From positions 1 through 7,885 of the forward strand of contig JACCYW010000264.1 of the NCBI GenBank assembly GCA_013696275.1: DNA of 7,885 bases, written 5' to 3'. This stretch comes from Chloroflexota bacterium (lineage in GTDB: Bacteria; Chloroflexota; Limnocylindria; Limnocylindrales; CSP1-4). This document shows, piece by piece, positions 6,424 to 7,885 of the stretch. The first letter of the stretch is position 1. Every line of letters starts with the position of its first letter. The position numbers and the translations under genes are program-made. Under the pieces are notes generated by a model. That model had not been told where the DNA came from, ran no database searches, and saw only the letters and a list, made by a program, of their open reading frames with translations.

Positions 6424-7260
6424 TCACGGCCGCTGCGCGGGTTGGCGTGTATCGAAGATGGCGCAAACGTCAGCGTGTCGGAGGACAGGGCGGTATCGGG
6501 CCTCGAGCGCCAGGCGGAGGACGCGGGCGAGCGCCGGGTCACGTGCCCTCCGATGTGGCAGGATCATGTAATCCACGCCCTCCCGGGCTGCCGAACCCAG
6601 GCGTGCGGAGATATCGCTGACCTTGGGAGGCGCATCTTCGCCCCCGGCTGGCTCGGGAATGGCGATCATCCGCACTGGGTGCTCGCCGATGGACGGAGCG
6701 TCCGCCTCAGGACCGTCGAGCACCGCCAACGTGGCGGCTGCGGGAAGGATGGCCTCGACGAGCGCGATGATCTGGCCCCACTCGACGTCCTGGTGCCCGT
6801 GCACGGCGCGAGGCATCGAGGCGGAGTCCTCATCAGCCCGCAGGTCGAAGATGAGACAGTCGACATCGTCCCTGACGCGCTTGTAATTCGCATCTAGATG
6901 GCCTCGAAACCCGGAGTAGTGGCCCAGCCACCAGAACGAAGTCGCCGGAAACAGCAGGAACTGACCTCCTGCCGCCCTTGCCGCCTCGAGGTGCTCGATA
7001 GCGGCGGCGCTGTCCGGGGGATAGTGCCCGGCGTACTGGCCGTCAGCCGCTTGCGGGAAGTGTCGCCCTTCGATCCCCGGGATGGCCAGGAGTCCCTGAT
7101 CCCCCCGGCTCACGATGAGCACACGCGCGGAGGCGGGGAGCTGTCCGGGAACGCTCGCGTGGAGGCGCGTGACTAGGTCCGCATACTCTCCTCGGCGGGC
7201 GACGCGTTCACGATAGGCGTCACCCTCGGAGGTGAGACGGTCGATCGGGGACGTGGTCAT
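6424..7260 (-). CDS. Conserved protein of unknown function with tandem 101-residue repeats, glycan-cluster associated
   Basis: Product of 278 residues. I chose the ATG at 7260-7258 because it overlaps the upstream stop as ATGA and has GAGG eight bases before it. A longer frame to 7329 would add 23 unconvincing residues inside gene 1. The protein resembles uncharacterised proteins I recall from actinobacterial polysaccharide clusters (FPATSFWWLGHY at 104-115, then DCLIFDLR at 134-141), but I know no function for them. It is built from two copies of one alpha/beta unit: residues 41-141 start LPASARVLIVSRGD and end CLIFDLR, and residues 172-272 start LPAAATLAVLDGP and end CAIFDTR. The copies are equal in length and align without net gaps. 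Each has a Rossmann-like first strand, a helix ending in AAR, a hydrophobic strand ending in P, and a final strand with Cys. No signal peptide or membrane segment is seen. It lies between two glycosyltransferase genes, so a role in glycan assembly is likely but inferred. Confidence 0.85.
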   Translation of the reverse strand: MTTSPIDRLTSEGDAYRERVARRGEYADLVTRLHASVPGQLPASARVLIVSRGDQGLLAIPGIEGRHFPQAADGQYAGHYPPDSAAAIEHLEAARAAGGQFLLFPATSFWWLGHYSGFRGHLDANYKRVRDDVDCLIFDLRADEDSASMPRAVHGHQDVEWGQIIALVEAILPAAATLAVLDGPEADAPSIGEHPVRMIAIPEPAGGEDAPPKVSDISARLGSAAREGVDYMILPHRRARDPALARVLRLALEARYRPVLRHADVCAIFDTRQPAQRP

Positions 7261-7885
7261 CGCAGGTGCCTCAAGCCGCGAGGATAGAGGCCGAGCAGTG
7301 AACGGACGCCATGCAGGGACGCGCCCCAATCCCCCTTTGCCAACTGGTCCTTCACATCGCGGGTCAACTCGTCACCGTACCGCTGGGTCCAGCTGGCCCA
7401 TCCCGCACGGTAAGCAGCCCGGGTGTCCTTCGACTCGCGAGCGATGGGCCACTGCGCTCGCAGCGTGGTCAGGATGGCCCGAAGCATCCGCTCCGGATCA
7501 CGGCTCATGGCACCTTCATGACGGCGGTATTCCCCCACCACTGAGTCATGGCAGTGGATGGGGAGATCGTGTGCGATCCGCAAGTACAGGTCGTAATCGG
7601 CGCTGGCGTCCACGCCCTCGGTGAACCCGCCGACGATCTCGAACACGGCCCGGCGGAACATGACCGTGCCCGGCATCCAGATGTAGTTGTCCCTGAGGAG
7701 CTCCCGGTAGTGGTGATCGACCGGGTACGTCGGCGCCTCGTCGATGCTGGCTGACATCGGCACCCCGTCGCTGTCGATGAGGCGATGAGGGCCGGCCACG
7801 AAGGCCGCCTCGGGATGTTCGGCGAAGGCGGCCAGGCCATCGGCGACGGCGTTGGGCAGGAGCCGGTCGTCGGCGTCGAGGAAGA
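7257..7885 (-). CDS. Family-2 glycosyltransferase, 3' part (5' end beyond the right edge)
   Basis: This reading frame enters from the right edge with no start codon in view, so only the last 208 residues are visible. It looks like the C-terminal two thirds of a GT-A fold, family-2 glycosyltransferase, which transfers a sugar from a nucleotide donor to a growing glycan on the cytoplasmic side. The first visible residues are FLDADDRLLP, the usual metal/nucleotide-binding DxD motif. Further on are a typical VGGF turn (84-87), the DYDLYLRIA segment (96-104) that normally carries the catalytic acidic residue, and GEYRRHEGAMS (118-128), like the closing loop of this family. I see no membrane segment. 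The stop TGA (7259-7257) overlaps the next gene's ATG in an ATGA arrangement, so the two are probably translationally coupled. The family call is firm; donor and acceptor cannot be read from the sequence. Confidence 0.9.
   Translation of the reverse strand, partial: FLDADDRLLPNAVADGLAAFAEHPEAAFVAGPHRLIDSDGVPMSASIDEAPTYPVDHHYRELLRDNYIWMPGTVMFRRAVFEIVGGFTEGVDASADYDLYLRIAHDLPIHCHDSVVGEYRRHEGAMSRDPERMLRAILTTLRAQWPIARESKDTRAAYRAGWASWTQRYGDELTRDVKDQLAKGDWGASLHGVRSLLGLYPRGLRHLR

Noticed and set aside
6414..6542. 43-residue N-terminal extension of the GT4 gene
   Set aside because: It overlaps the upstream gene, is low in complexity, and the ATG at 6413 has its own ribosome-binding site and starts directly at the first conserved strand.
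5970..6620. 216-codon plus-strand open frame
   Set aside because: It spans antisense across the junction of two well-supported genes (GT4 and the duplicated protein), has no ribosome-binding site I trust and no recognisable motif.
7261..7329. 23-residue N-terminal extension of the duplicated protein
   Set aside because: The ATG at 7260 has a ribosome-binding site and an ATGA overlap; the extension lies inside the upstream gene and looks non-conserved.

Overview
The window is GC-rich, has no apparent plus-strand genes, and carries seven protein-coding genes (two cut by the window edges), all on the minus strand. Transcription therefore runs from right to left. GTG and TTG starts, four-base and longer gene overlaps, and the style of the glycosyltransferases suggest a high-GC bacterium, most likely an actinomycete-like organism (Actinomycetota). 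No taxonomic marker is present, so this is inference only.

Layout in transcription order (right to left): (1) 7885-7257, the 3' part of a family-2 glycosyltransferase with a DADD metal motif; (2) 7260-6424, a 278-residue protein of unknown function built from two tandem 101-residue alpha/beta repeats, coupled to gene 1 by an ATGA overlap; (3) 6413-5106, a GT-B (GT4-type) glycosyltransferase with an EX7E motif and a Cys/His-rich insert; (4) 5122-3137, a large multidomain family-2 glycosyltransferase with about 350 N-terminal residues ahead of the catalytic domain; (5) 3150-1984, a GT-B-like glycosyltransferase; (6) 1880-555, a PAPS-type sulfotransferase with an N-terminal accessory module; (7) 535-1, the 5' part of a second GT-B-like protein. 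Gene 7 is a paralogue of gene 5 and starts at TTG.

The genes overlap or are separated by at most about 20 bases, except for a 103-base gap between genes 5 and 6. That gap carries a strong inverted repeat. It is also unusual because deleting one base from a GGGG run at the end of gene 5 would extend that gene to within three bases of gene 6. The set looks like one operon for assembling a surface or extracellular glycan: several glycosyltransferases build the chain and a sulfotransferase decorates it, so the product is plausibly a sulfated polysaccharide. No polymerase, flippase, ABC exporter, sugar-nucleotide synthesis or PAPS synthesis gene is visible, so the pathway must continue outside the window.

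The least ordinary points are the exact internal duplication in gene 2, the apparent sharing of one accessory module between the family-2 glycosyltransferase and the sulfotransferase, the paralogous pair flanking the sulfotransferase, and the possible frameshift at the end of gene 5.
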